Source: Gemmatimonadota bacterium
Lineage (GTDB): Bacteria; Gemmatimonadota; Gemmatimonadetes; Gemmatimonadales; Gemmatimonadaceae
Length of the DNA: 14,407 nucleotides
Assembly (NCBI GenBank): GCA_003222065.1
Contig: QHUV01000006.1
Coordinates: 1,456-15,862, forward strand
Direction of reading: 5' to 3'
Below the pieces are notes generated by a model. The model saw only the letters and a list, made by a program, of their open reading frames with translations, did not search any database and was not told the DNA's origin. Below are positions 5,609 through 12,117 of this stretch, in pieces. How positions within the stretch are numbered: position 1 is the stretch's first letter; each line of letters starts with the position of its first letter. Both the position numbers and the translations under genes were made by a program.

Positions 5609-7110
5609 ACGTCGCCCTCTTTCTCAGCGTTCTCGCCATCGCGGCGTGCGGGCTCATTTACGAGCTCGTCGCGAGCGCGCTCGCGAGCTACCTGCTCGGC
5701 GACAGCGTGCTGCAGTTTTCGACCGTCATCGGCACGTACCTCTTCGCCATGGGTGTGGGAAGTTGGTTGTCGCGCTACCTCACGCGCGGACTCGTGGCGC
5801 GATTTATCGGTATCGAGCTGATGGTCGGCGTCATCGGCGGCTTCTCGTCGACGCTGCTCTTTCTCGCCTTCGCGTACACTGGCGCGTTCCGCCTCGTCCT
5901 CTACGCCTTGGTCGTCGTGATCGGCGTCTTGGTCGGGCTCGAGATTCCGTTGCTCATGCGGATCTTGCGTGATCGCTATGCGTTCAAGGAAGTCGTCTCG
6001 AACGTGCTGACGTTCGACTACCTCGGCGCGCTCGCGGCTTCGCTGGCGTTTCCCATTGTGCTCGTGCCAAAGCTCGGTCTCGTGCGGAGCGCGATACTGT
6101 TCGGCATCGTGAATGCCGTGATCGCGCTCTGGTCGACGTTTCTGTTCGCCGAGCTGCTCGGAACACGACGCGCGTTACGAGCGGCATGCGTCGCCGTGCT
6201 GACGATTCTCACCGTCGGTATGACGCAAGCGAAGGCCATCACGACGCTCGCCGAAGACAACATCTACTCGGACGACGTGATCTTCTCGCGCGACACGCGC
6301 TATCAGCACATCGTGCTCACCGCTTGGAAGGATGACTTGCGACTCTTCCTCAATTCGCACCTGCAATTCAGCTCTCGCGACGAGTACCGCTATCACGAGG
6401 CGCTCGTTCACCCCGGCCTCGCGGCGCTGCCCGGTGCACGGCGTGTGCTCGTGCTCGGCGGAGGCGACGGACTCGCCGTGCGCGAGATTCTCCGGTATCC
6501 CAGCATCGAGAGCGTGACGCTCGTCGATCTCGATCCGGAGATGACGCGGCTGTTTGCGACACACCCGCTGCTCACGAAGCTCAATGGCGGTTCGCTCACA
6601 TCGCCGAAGGTCCGTGTCGTCAACGCCGACGCGTTTGTCTGGCTGGATCAGAACACAGAAATGTTCGATTTCGCGGTCGTCGACTTTCCCGATCCGAACA
6701 ATTATGCCGTGGGGAAGCTCTACACCACCGCGTTCTATCGGGCGCTCGAGCGACACGTCAGCCGCGGCGGGCTCTTCGTGGTGCAGAGCACATCGCCGTT
6801 GTTTGCGAGGCAGTCGTTCTGGTCGATCGTCGAGACGCTCAAGCGCGCCCGGCTCAAGACGTATCCGTATCACGTGTATGTGCCATCGTTCGGTGAGTGG
6901 GGCTTCACGCTTGCCGCGGGTGCCGATGCACCGCCGTACGCTCCGCCTGGAACGGTTCCGCCGGGGCTTCGTTTCCTCGCGGGGCCGGACGTCGCGCAGC
7001 TCTTCACCTTTCCGCGTGACATGCAAGCGGTGGCCGTCGAGCCGAATCGACTCAACGATCAGGTGCTCGTGCGGTACTACGAGAAAGAGTTCGACGCTAT
7101 TAACCGTTAG
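5605..7110 (+). CDS. Membrane-embedded spermidine synthase-like aminopropyltransferase
   Basis: The 501-residue protein fuses an N-terminal membrane region of about six or seven helices (residues 1-205) to a spermidine-synthase domain (about 215-480). The latter has YQHIVLT, LNSHLQFSSRDEYRYHEALVHP, the nucleotide-binding VLVLGGGDG (281-289) with Asp310 at the end of the next strand, and the catalytic Asp pair in VVDFPDPNN (Asp360, Asp363). It would transfer an aminopropyl group from decarboxylated SAM, the product of the SpeD enzyme in the same operon, to an amine acceptor; the true acceptor is unknown. The start is TTG at 5605 inside the previous stop (TTGA), giving a good hydrophobic N terminus. 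The membrane part is absent from classical SpeE and implies action at the membrane. Confidence 0.9.
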   Translation: MNVALFLSVLAIAACGLIYELVASALASYLLGDSVLQFSTVIGTYLFAMGVGSWLSRYLTRGLVARFIGIELMVGVIGGFSSTLLFLAFAYTGAFRLVLYALVVVIGVLVGLEIPLLMRILRDRYAFKEVVSNVLTFDYLGALAASLAFPIVLVPKLGLVRSAILFGIVNAVIALWSTFLFAELLGTRRALRAACVAVLTILTVGMTQAKAITTLAEDNIYSDDVIFSRDTRYQHIVLTAWKDDLRLFLNSHLQFSSRDEYRYHEALVHPGLAALPGARRVLVLGGGDGLAVREILRYPSIESVTLVDLDPEMTRLFATHPLLTKLNGGSLTSPKVRVVNADAFVWLDQNTEMFDFAVVDFPDPNNYAVGKLYTTAFYRALERHVSRGGLFVVQSTSPLFARQSFWSIVETLKRARLKTYPYHVYVPSFGEWGFTLAAGADAPPYAPPGTVPPGLRFLAGPDVAQLFTFPRDMQAVAVEPNRLNDQVLVRYYEKEFDAINR

Positions 7111-7122
7111 GCGCCGCGTCCG

Positions 7123-8469
7123 GTGTCGATCAGCCGCAGGGAGTTCATCGCCGGTCTCGTTGCCGCGCCGGCGCTCGTCGGCCTAACGAACAAGGCCCCT
7201 CGGCCGATCGCCGGCGGCTTCGTCGACGACGCGATGGGCGTCGGCCATTCACTTCGCGACGGCAGGGCGGTGCCTCATCCGCGCGATCGCCGGCGTGTGC
7301 ACGTGGCGGTCGTCGGCGGGGGCATCGCCGGACTGTCCACCGCGTGGGAGCTCGACCGCCGCGGAGCGCGGAACTTCGTCGTCCTTGAGCTCGCGGCACA
7401 GGCTGGTGGTAACGCGCGCTCCGGCGAGAACGACGTCTCGGCGTATCCATGGGCCGCGCACTACGTGCCCGTGCCGGGTCCCCGCGCGACGCTGGTCCGC
7501 GAGCTGTTCGTGGAGCTTGGCCTGCTCCGCGACGGCGAATGGGACGAGCGCTCTCTCTGCTTTTCGCCACAAGAGCGGCTGTTCATGCACGGTGAATGGC
7601 ACGCTGGACTCGAGCCCGAGTTCGCCATGTCGTTAGGCGACCGGGCGGAATTCCGCCGCTTCGCCGACGTCGTCGCGGCGCAGCGCGCTACCGGCCAGTT
7701 CACGATTCCCAGCGCGCTCGGCGTAAGTCGCGCATCGGCGCTCGACCGGCTGTCGATGGACGCCTGGTTGCGCGAGCAAGGATTCACGTCGCCGCGTCTC
7801 TGGTGGTACGTCGACTACGCCTGTCGCGACGACTATGGCGCCTCATTGCGCCAGACCTCTGCATGGGCAGGTATTCACTACTTCGCCGCGCGTGAGCCTG
7901 ACGAGCGCGGACCACTCACGTGGCCCGACGGCAACGGTTGGATCACGAAGCGGCTACTCGCGAAGCTCGGCGGATATGTCAAGACGAACGCGCCGGTGTC
8001 GCGAGTCAGACGAGAAGGATCGAGATGGCGGTTGACCAGCGCGCGCGCCGAATACGACGCCGACATCGTCATCTGGGCCGCGCCGGCATTCGTCGCCCCA
8101 TACGTCGTCGACGAGCTCCGCGCCGAACGCCGTCGCACCGGCTTTGTGTACTCGCCATGGCTTACCGCGAATATCACCCTCGAGCGCTGGCCCGCTGAAC
8201 GCGGGAGCCAGCCGGCCTGGGACAACGTGATTTATGATTCGCCCGGCCTGGGCTACGTGGTCGCGACACATCAGTCGCTGCGTACGTTCGAGCCCCGCAC
8301 CGTGTGGACCTACTACCACGCCTTCGCCGATCTAACGCCCGAGTTGGCGAGACAAGAGCTCGTGAGGCGTGATTGGTCCTACTGGCGCGACCGCATCCTC
8401 GATGATCTCGCGCGCGTGCACGCCGACATCCGCGATTGCGTGTCACGCGTGGACGTTCTACGGTTGTGA
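7123..8469 (+). CDS. Tat-signal FAD-dependent amine oxidase-like protein, C-terminally truncated by in-frame TGA
   Basis: The N terminus, MSISRREFIAGLVAAPALVGL, carries a twin-arginine motif and a hydrophobic stretch. A Rossmann FAD site follows (VAVVGGGIAG, residues 61-70; Glu89 in LELAAQAGGNA), as in flavin amine oxidases and phytoene-desaturase-like proteins. GTG at 7123 lies 12 bases after the SpeE-like gene. The frame ends at TGA 8467-8469 (codon 449), but conserved-looking sequence continues in the same frame to 8640, including HSDQSGLSLFEEAQYNGVVAA, which looks like the family's last FAD-contacting element. The 448-residue product would therefore lack part of the cofactor pocket. From context the substrate could be a polyamine, but that is inference. 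If the gene works, the Tat signal would place the enzyme outside the cytoplasm. Confidence 0.82.
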   Translation: MSISRREFIAGLVAAPALVGLTNKAPRPIAGGFVDDAMGVGHSLRDGRAVPHPRDRRRVHVAVVGGGIAGLSTAWELDRRGARNFVVLELAAQAGGNARSGENDVSAYPWAAHYVPVPGPRATLVRELFVELGLLRDGEWDERSLCFSPQERLFMHGEWHAGLEPEFAMSLGDRAEFRRFADVVAAQRATGQFTIPSALGVSRASALDRLSMDAWLREQGFTSPRLWWYVDYACRDDYGASLRQTSAWAGIHYFAAREPDERGPLTWPDGNGWITKRLLAKLGGYVKTNAPVSRVRREGSRWRLTSARAEYDADIVIWAAPAFVAPYVVDELRAERRRTGFVYSPWLTANITLERWPAERGSQPAWDNVIYDSPGLGYVVATHQSLRTFEPRTVWTYYHAFADLTPELARQELVRRDWSYWRDRILDDLARVHADIRDCVSRVDVLRL

Positions 8470-8643
8470 CACGCGATGATCCGCCCGACGGTGGGTTTTC
8501 TGACGGCACCTGACCGAAACCGGCCAACGCGCTTGCCCGGATTCTTTCACGCGCATTCAGATCAGAGCGGCCTCTCACTCTTCGAGGAGGCGCAATACAA
8601 TGGTGTCGTGGCCGCTCGTCACGCGCTCGCGCTCGGTGGGTGA
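8470..8643 (+). pseudogene. Cut-off 3' end of the FAD oxidase gene (57 codons after the in-frame TGA)
   Basis: Reading on in the oxidase frame after TGA 8467-8469 gives HAMIRPTVGFLTAPDRN...GFFHAHSDQSGLSLFEEAQYNGVVAARHALALGG and then TGA at 8641-8643. This is the expected C terminus of the family, where a Trp-Gly pair usually precedes HAM. The bases TTG TGA could derive from TGG GGA by two G-to-T changes, without any frameshift. A separate gene is unlikely because the piece has the wrong character for an independent protein and continues the domain exactly. Confidence 0.75.
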
Positions 8644-8675
8644 ATCATCGAGCTTCCCGTCGACCGAATCCCGAC

Positions 8676-8681
8676 TATATT
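8676..8681 (+). promoter_or_regulatory. -10 box of the SRP RNA gene
   Basis: TATATT at 8676-8681 lies seven bases before the predicted 5' end of the SRP RNA (8688), the spacing expected of a -10 element, in an otherwise GC-rich stretch. The -35 region is poor (CTTCCC at 8653-8658 with 17-base spacing). Confidence 0.55.
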
Positions 8682-8687
8682 GCAGAC

Positions 8688-8785
8688 GTCCCAGGTCCCG
8701 GAGGGCGAGAGCCTTCTAACTCCGTCAGGACCCCGAAGGTAGCAGCGGCATGAGGTGTCTCCTGTCGCTTCGGTCGGCCTGGGAC
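8688..8785 (+). ncRNA. ffs: Signal recognition particle RNA (4.5S, small bacterial type)
   Basis: The ends GTCCCAGG (8688-8695) and CCTGGGAC (8778-8785) pair perfectly, and the middle holds the conserved domain IV core CGTCAGGACCCCGAAGG followed by TAGCAGCGGCA, which matches the GTCAGGnCCnGAAGGnAGCAGC signature bound by Ffh. The ~98 bases fit the small Alu-less class. The RNA with Ffh targets nascent membrane and secreted proteins to the translocon. A -10 box upstream and a strong terminator downstream make it an independent unit, and placement just before dnaX is common in bacteria. The exact ends are predicted from pairing. Confidence 0.93.
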
Positions 8786-8788
8786 ATT

Positions 8789-8837
8789 CGCGCGGGGATG
8801 ACCGCTCTTCGAGCGGCATCCCCGCGCGAGTCGTTTT
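8789..8837 (+). terminator. Intrinsic terminator of the SRP RNA gene
   Basis: A long hairpin pairs 8789-8800 with 8817-8828 (CGCGCGGGGATG / CATCCCCGCGCG) and CCGCTC with GAGCGG around a TTC loop, with a single bulged A at 8801. TTTT follows at 8834-8837. It closes the SRP RNA transcript before dnaX. Confidence 0.85.
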
Positions 8838-8865
8838 GGTCAGCGTTGTCCGCGTGAAGTAAATT
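8836..8865 (+). promoter_or_regulatory. Weak candidate promoter for dnaX
   Basis: TAAATT at 8860-8865 is the only -10-like box between the SRP RNA terminator and dnaX. TTGGTC at 8836-8841 is a poor -35 match with an 18-base spacer. A promoter is expected here because of the terminator upstream, but the boxes are weak. Confidence 0.3.
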
Positions 8866-8902
8866 CCCGCAGCGCGTCACGCGCCACCCTGCGCTCCATG
8901 CC

Positions 8903-10651
8903 ATGATCGCCCTCGCTCGCAAATACCGTCCGAAGCGCTTCAGCGACGTCGCCGTGCAATCGCACGTGTCTGCGACGTTGAAGGGCGCGATTGCGCGCGG
9001 CCGAGTTGCGCATGGCTACCTGTTGTGCGGACCGCGCGGCGTCGGCAAGACGACGCTCGCTCGCGTGCTCGCGATGGCGCTCAACTGCGAGCACCGCGGT
9101 GAGGACGGCGAGCCGTGTGGCGTGTGCGTGTCGTGCGAACGTATATGGAGCGGCGCATCGAGTCTCGACGTCGTGGAGATCGATGCCGCCTCCAACCGCG
9201 GCGTCGACGACGCACGCGACCTTCGCGAACGCGCGATGTACGCGCCCTCCGGGGACGAGCGCTACAAGGTGTACATCGTCGACGAGGCGCACATGCTGAC
9301 TCGTGAGGCGTGGAACGCCCTTCTCAAGATTCTCGAAGAGCCGCCGCCCCGCGTTGTCTTTGTCTTTGCGACAACTGAACCGCAGAAGATCGCGCAGTCG
9401 GCGGCGCCTGTCCTCAGCCGCCTTCAGCGATTTGACTTCAAGCGCATCGGGCCGGCTGAGATCAAGGGCCGCCTCACGACGGTACTCGCGAACGAGCGTC
9501 TTGCGGCGGAGCCGCAAGCGCTTTCCATGATCGCGCGTGCCGCTGACGGCTCGATGCGTGACGCGCTCAGTCTCGCCGATCAGGTGTTGGCGATGGGCGA
9601 CGGTCGCGTCACCGCCGAGCGCGTTCGTGAGGCCCTCGGGCTCGTCCCCGAGGACGAGTTTCTCGCGCTCCTCGACGTGATTCTCGAGCGCCGTGCCGGA
9701 GAGGTGTTCACCTTCGTCGGCCGGCTCGCTGATGCGGGTATCGACTACGCGCTGTTTTTGAGCGGTCTCGCCGACATTCTGCGCGCCCAGCTTGCGGTGC
9801 TCCTCGGCGGCGAGCTGCCCGACCTCCCGGACAGCGTTCGCCACGCGCTCGAGGAAAGACGGACGCGATGGTCGGCGACGGATCTGCTGCGGATGCTGTC
9901 CGCGATCGGTGAGCTCGAGCCGCGCTTTCGGAAGAGCGGTCAGCAGCAATTGCTCATCGAGACGCTCCTCGTGCGCTTCGCCTTGCTCGATCGCACTGTG
10001 GAGATCGAGGATTTGTTGCGCGGCCTGAGTGGCGAAGGGAATGAGTCGTCCGCCGCGAAGGGGCGCCCGTCGAATGCTGGCGATGCTCAGCGTCCTCCGC
10101 GCCGAGATTCAGCGCCGCGCGTCACGAACGCGGACGTCCAGCCAGCGTCGGATCGCCCCGTGAACGACGAAAGGCCGGTTGTATCGCGCCCCGCGGCCAT
10201 GGCGGACGTCGCCCGTGCCGTCGACCCGCCGCCACGACAATCGTTAGGTCCGACGCCGGAGCCGCTCGACCTGGCACGCGTTGCCGGACGGTGGGATGCG
10301 CTCGTCGCCCAAGTACGAAGCGACGGCAAGCGCGTACTCGCGTCCGCGCTCGAGCACGCGTTGCCGGTTGCCGCCACCGCCGCCGGCGACCTAACGATCG
10401 AGCTGGATGAACCCAATGAGTTTCTCTCGCGAGCCGTGGAATCGGGGAAATCGGACATTGCCGCGACACTCCGTCAGTGGTTTCCCGACACGAGGACCGT
10501 CCGCCTTCGGCACGACCCGGAACGCGCCGCCGTCGCACCGACGCGCGTGACGAGCGAGATGGTCCGGGCCGACCGGCTGAACGCACTGCGCAGGCGCGAC
10601 CCGATTCTCGGTGCCGCCATCGACGCGCTGGACCTCGACGTGATTGAATAG
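8903..10651 (+). CDS. dnaX: DNA polymerase III subunit gamma/tau
   Basis: DnaX is the AAA+ motor of the clamp loader that places the sliding clamp during replication. The 582 residues show the starting LARKYRPKRFSDV, Walker A GPRGVGKT (43-50), zinc-binding Cys 62, 72, 75 and 78, Walker B VYIVDEAH (123-130) and sensor 1 FATTEP. The usual SRC motif reads SRL (LSRLQRF, 171-177); the Arg finger is kept and only the Cys differs. Residues from about 350 form a Pro/Arg/Ser-rich linker, then a compact C-terminal tau domain from about 450 to 582. I see no obvious slippery run for making a gamma form by frameshifting. The stop codon TAG is the first triplet of a 27-bp inverted repeat. It heads the usual dnaX-ybaB-recR order. 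Confidence 0.96.
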   Translation: MIALARKYRPKRFSDVAVQSHVSATLKGAIARGRVAHGYLLCGPRGVGKTTLARVLAMALNCEHRGEDGEPCGVCVSCERIWSGASSLDVVEIDAASNRGVDDARDLRERAMYAPSGDERYKVYIVDEAHMLTREAWNALLKILEEPPPRVVFVFATTEPQKIAQSAAPVLSRLQRFDFKRIGPAEIKGRLTTVLANERLAAEPQALSMIARAADGSMRDALSLADQVLAMGDGRVTAERVREALGLVPEDEFLALLDVILERRAGEVFTFVGRLADAGIDYALFLSGLADILRAQLAVLLGGELPDLPDSVRHALEERRTRWSATDLLRMLSAIGELEPRFRKSGQQQLLIETLLVRFALLDRTVEIEDLLRGLSGEGNESSAAKGRPSNAGDAQRPPRRDSAPRVTNADVQPASDRPVNDERPVVSRPAAMADVARAVDPPPRQSLGPTPEPLDLARVAGRWDALVAQVRSDGKRVLASALEHALPVAATAAGDLTIELDEPNEFLSRAVESGKSDIAATLRQWFPDTRTVRLRHDPERAAVAPTRVTSEMVRADRLNALRRRDPILGAAIDALDLDVIE

Positions 10652-10712
10652 GTGATAGGTGCTAGGTGCTAGGTGGAAGAGAAAGCACCTAGCACCTAGC
10701 ACCTATCACCTA
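10649..10712. repeat. Perfect 27-bp inverted repeat made of TAGGTGC heptamers
   Basis: The left arm (10649-10675) reads as units TAGGTGA, TAGGTGC, TAGGTGC, TAGGTG. The right arm (10686-10712) is its exact reverse complement, and a 10-base purine loop, GAAGAGAAAG, separates them. The left arm includes the dnaX stop codon; the right arm ends one base before an ATG of the ybaB frame. No T-run follows, so it is not a standard terminator. It may shape mRNA processing or ybaB translation, or be a repeat that spreads by its own mechanism. Confidence 0.95.
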
Positions 10713-10757
10713 ATGGCAGATCCAGCTCTATCTTTCCCTGGCCCTCTCCCACGAGCC

Positions 10758-11081
10758 ATGCGCGACTTCATGAAGATCCTGCAGCAAGCGCAGGAAATGC
10801 AGGGCAAGTTCCAGAAAATTCAGGAAGACCTGCAACAGCTCACCATCACTGGCACCGCCGGCGGCGGCCTGGTGACGGTCGAAGTGAGCGGAACGGGGCA
10901 GATTCGTCGCATGAAGCTCGACCCGTCGGTGATCAATCCTGCCGACCCCGAGATGCTCGAGGACCTCATCGTCGTTGCCCTCGCTGACGCTCAGAAAAAG
11001 GCGCAGGACCAGGCCCAGGCCGAGATGGGAAAGCTGACGGGGGGCATGAATCTGCCCTTCAAGCTTCCCTTTGGGGGCTAG
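10758..11081 (+). CDS. ybaB: YbaB/EbfC family nucleoid-associated protein
   Basis: YbaB proteins are small dimeric DNA-binding proteins, nearly always encoded between dnaX and recR. The 107 residues start MRDFMKILQQAQEMQGKFQKIQEDL and contain the family features GTAGGGLVTVEVSGTGQIRRMKLDPSVI and an Ala/Gln-rich final helix ending in a Gly/Pro/Phe tail. The start is chosen at ATG 10758 because family members begin just before the MK(I/Q)xxQAQxMQ helix. ATG 10770 (103 residues) is also possible, and ATG 10713 would add 15 unrelated residues right at the edge of the inverted repeat. None of the starts has a strong ribosome binding site. Confidence 0.9.
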   Translation: MRDFMKILQQAQEMQGKFQKIQEDLQQLTITGTAGGGLVTVEVSGTGQIRRMKLDPSVINPADPEMLEDLIVVALADAQKKAQDQAQAEMGKLTGGMNLPFKLPFGG

Positions 11082-11082
11082 A

Positions 11083-11167
11083 GTTAGGTGCTGAGTGCTC
11101 GGTGTTAGTGAGTTCACCTAGCACCTCGCACCTCTCACCTGGCACCTAGTTAACACCTAGCACCTTC
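11083..11167. repeat. Degenerate inverted heptamer repeat between ybaB and recR
   Basis: Left units TTAGGTG, CTGAGTG, CTCGGTG, TTAGTGA (11084-11111) face seven CACCTNN units: five contiguous at 11115-11149, then TTAA, then two more at 11154-11167. The units match those of the element at 10649-10712 but have diverged, and the right side is longer than the left, so the hairpin is imperfect. It begins right after the ybaB stop and ends three bases before the recR start codon. Confidence 0.88.
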
Positions 11168-11170
11168 CCC

Positions 11171-11758
11171 GTGTCTGCGATTGACGACCTCGCGTCCGAG
11201 CTTGCCAAGCTTCCGGGCATCGGACGCAAGACAGCGCTGCGGCTCACCTACCACCTCCTCAAGCAGCCCTCGGAGCAAAGCCGCAAGCTCGCCGAAGCAC
11301 TCGTCGCCCTCGCCGAGCGCGTTCATCCGTGCGAGAGGTGCTTCAACCTCACCGAAGGTGAGCTGTGCGCGATCTGCACAGATCCGCGACGAGACCAGAC
11401 ACTGATCTGCGTCGTCGAGGAAGCGTCGGATATCAGTGCCATCGAGCGGGCTGGCGAGTTTCGCGGCCTCTATCATGTGCTCGGTGGTCGTCTCTCACCT
11501 CTCGACGGCGTTGGCCCGGAGAACCTGCATATCGAGGAGTTGGTTCATCGCGTCGCGACGAGCCAAATGCGCGAAGTGATCCTGGCTACGAATCCAAGCC
11601 TCGAGGGCGAGGCCACGGCGCTCTACGTCCAACGTCAGCTTGCCTCACGACCAATCACGGTGTCGAGAATTGCACGCGGGTTGCCCGTTGGCGGTGACCT
11701 CGAGTATGCGGACGGCGTAACAATCGCGCAGGCCCTCGCGGCCAGGAGGAGCATGTGA
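11171..11758 (+). CDS. recR: Recombination mediator protein RecR
   Basis: RecR works with RecO (and RecF) to load RecA onto single-stranded DNA at gaps. The 195 residues (E. coli has 201) contain the helix-hairpin-helix LAKLPGIGRKTALRL (11-25), a zinc finger with Cys 54, 57, 66 and 69, and a Toprim domain starting LICVVEEASDISAIERAGEFRGLYHVLGG and holding ILATNPSLEGEATALY. Start GTG 11171 gives the normal N terminus; no ribosome binding site is visible because the CACCT repeat occupies that place. The stop overlaps the next GTG by four bases. Confidence 0.95.
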   Translation: MSAIDDLASELAKLPGIGRKTALRLTYHLLKQPSEQSRKLAEALVALAERVHPCERCFNLTEGELCAICTDPRRDQTLICVVEEASDISAIERAGEFRGLYHVLGGRLSPLDGVGPENLHIEELVHRVATSQMREVILATNPSLEGEATALYVQRQLASRPITVSRIARGLPVGGDLEYADGVTIAQALAARRSM

Positions 11759-12039
11759 GGGACCGGGCAGATTGGGATGACGCCAAAGCGGTGACCGCAG
11801 GGTTCCTTGGCGGTCTTATTATCGGCCTGCTGGTTTGGAGTACCCAAATCCGGCTAAGCCGCCGTGAGTTGTTCAGCCGGAACCCCGTCCGCCGTTTGGC
11901 GGCATTGGGCTACATCGGCGGGCGTCCCAGCGTCGATGCGGCGCGCCTGCTCACGGAGTATGTGCGCTGGGAACGACGGCCTTTACTGCGCCGCCGCGCC
12001 GAGCGGTTGTTGCGACGCATGCAGGCGCTTCTCAGTTGA
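11755..12039 (+). CDS. Small single-pass membrane protein of unknown function, coupled to recR
   Basis: The 94 residues have one hydrophobic segment (about 14-29, AGFLGGLIIGLLVWST) followed by an Arg-rich cytoplasmic part with LSRRELFSRNPVRRLAALGYIGGRPSVDAARLLTEYVRWERRPLLRRRAERLLRRM. The GTG start lies inside the recR stop (GTGA), so it is probably translated with recR. I do not recognise a family. The helical basic region could bind a partner or phospholipid; that is inference. Its position between recR and an MglB/MglA-like pair makes a membrane anchor for that pair conceivable. Confidence 0.75.
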   Translation: MRDRADWDDAKAVTAGFLGGLIIGLLVWSTQIRLSRRELFSRNPVRRLAALGYIGGRPSVDAARLLTEYVRWERRPLLRRRAERLLRRMQALLS

Positions 12040-12060
12040 GTGCGCGCGCACAGCGCGCAC
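12040..12060. other. GC-rich hairpin after the small membrane protein gene
   Basis: GTGCGCGC (12040-12047) and GCGCGCAC (12053-12060) form a perfect 8-bp stem with a 5-base loop, directly after the stop codon. No T-run follows, so it may be a weak or factor-assisted terminator, or an mRNA 3'-end stabiliser, between the recR unit and the Roadblock gene. Confidence 0.5.
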
Positions 12061-12117
12061 GAGAGGAAATAGACTTGCTGCGAGCGAGAGCGAGCAGCTT
12101 CGATCTGGCAGGGACGA

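Noticed and set aside
6175..7026. Minus-strand open frame (283 codons) opposite the SpeE-like domain
   Set aside because: It is antisense to conserved catalytic sequence, and the product is Arg/Glu-rich without motifs.
8688..8785. Protein-coding reading of the SRP RNA region (short frames on both strands)
   Set aside because: The conserved SRP RNA core, paired ends and terminator explain the region better.
8840..9949. Minus-strand open frame (369 codons) opposite dnaX
   Set aside because: It is antisense to the unmistakable AAA+ core of dnaX, with no recognisable domain; a codon-bias shadow.
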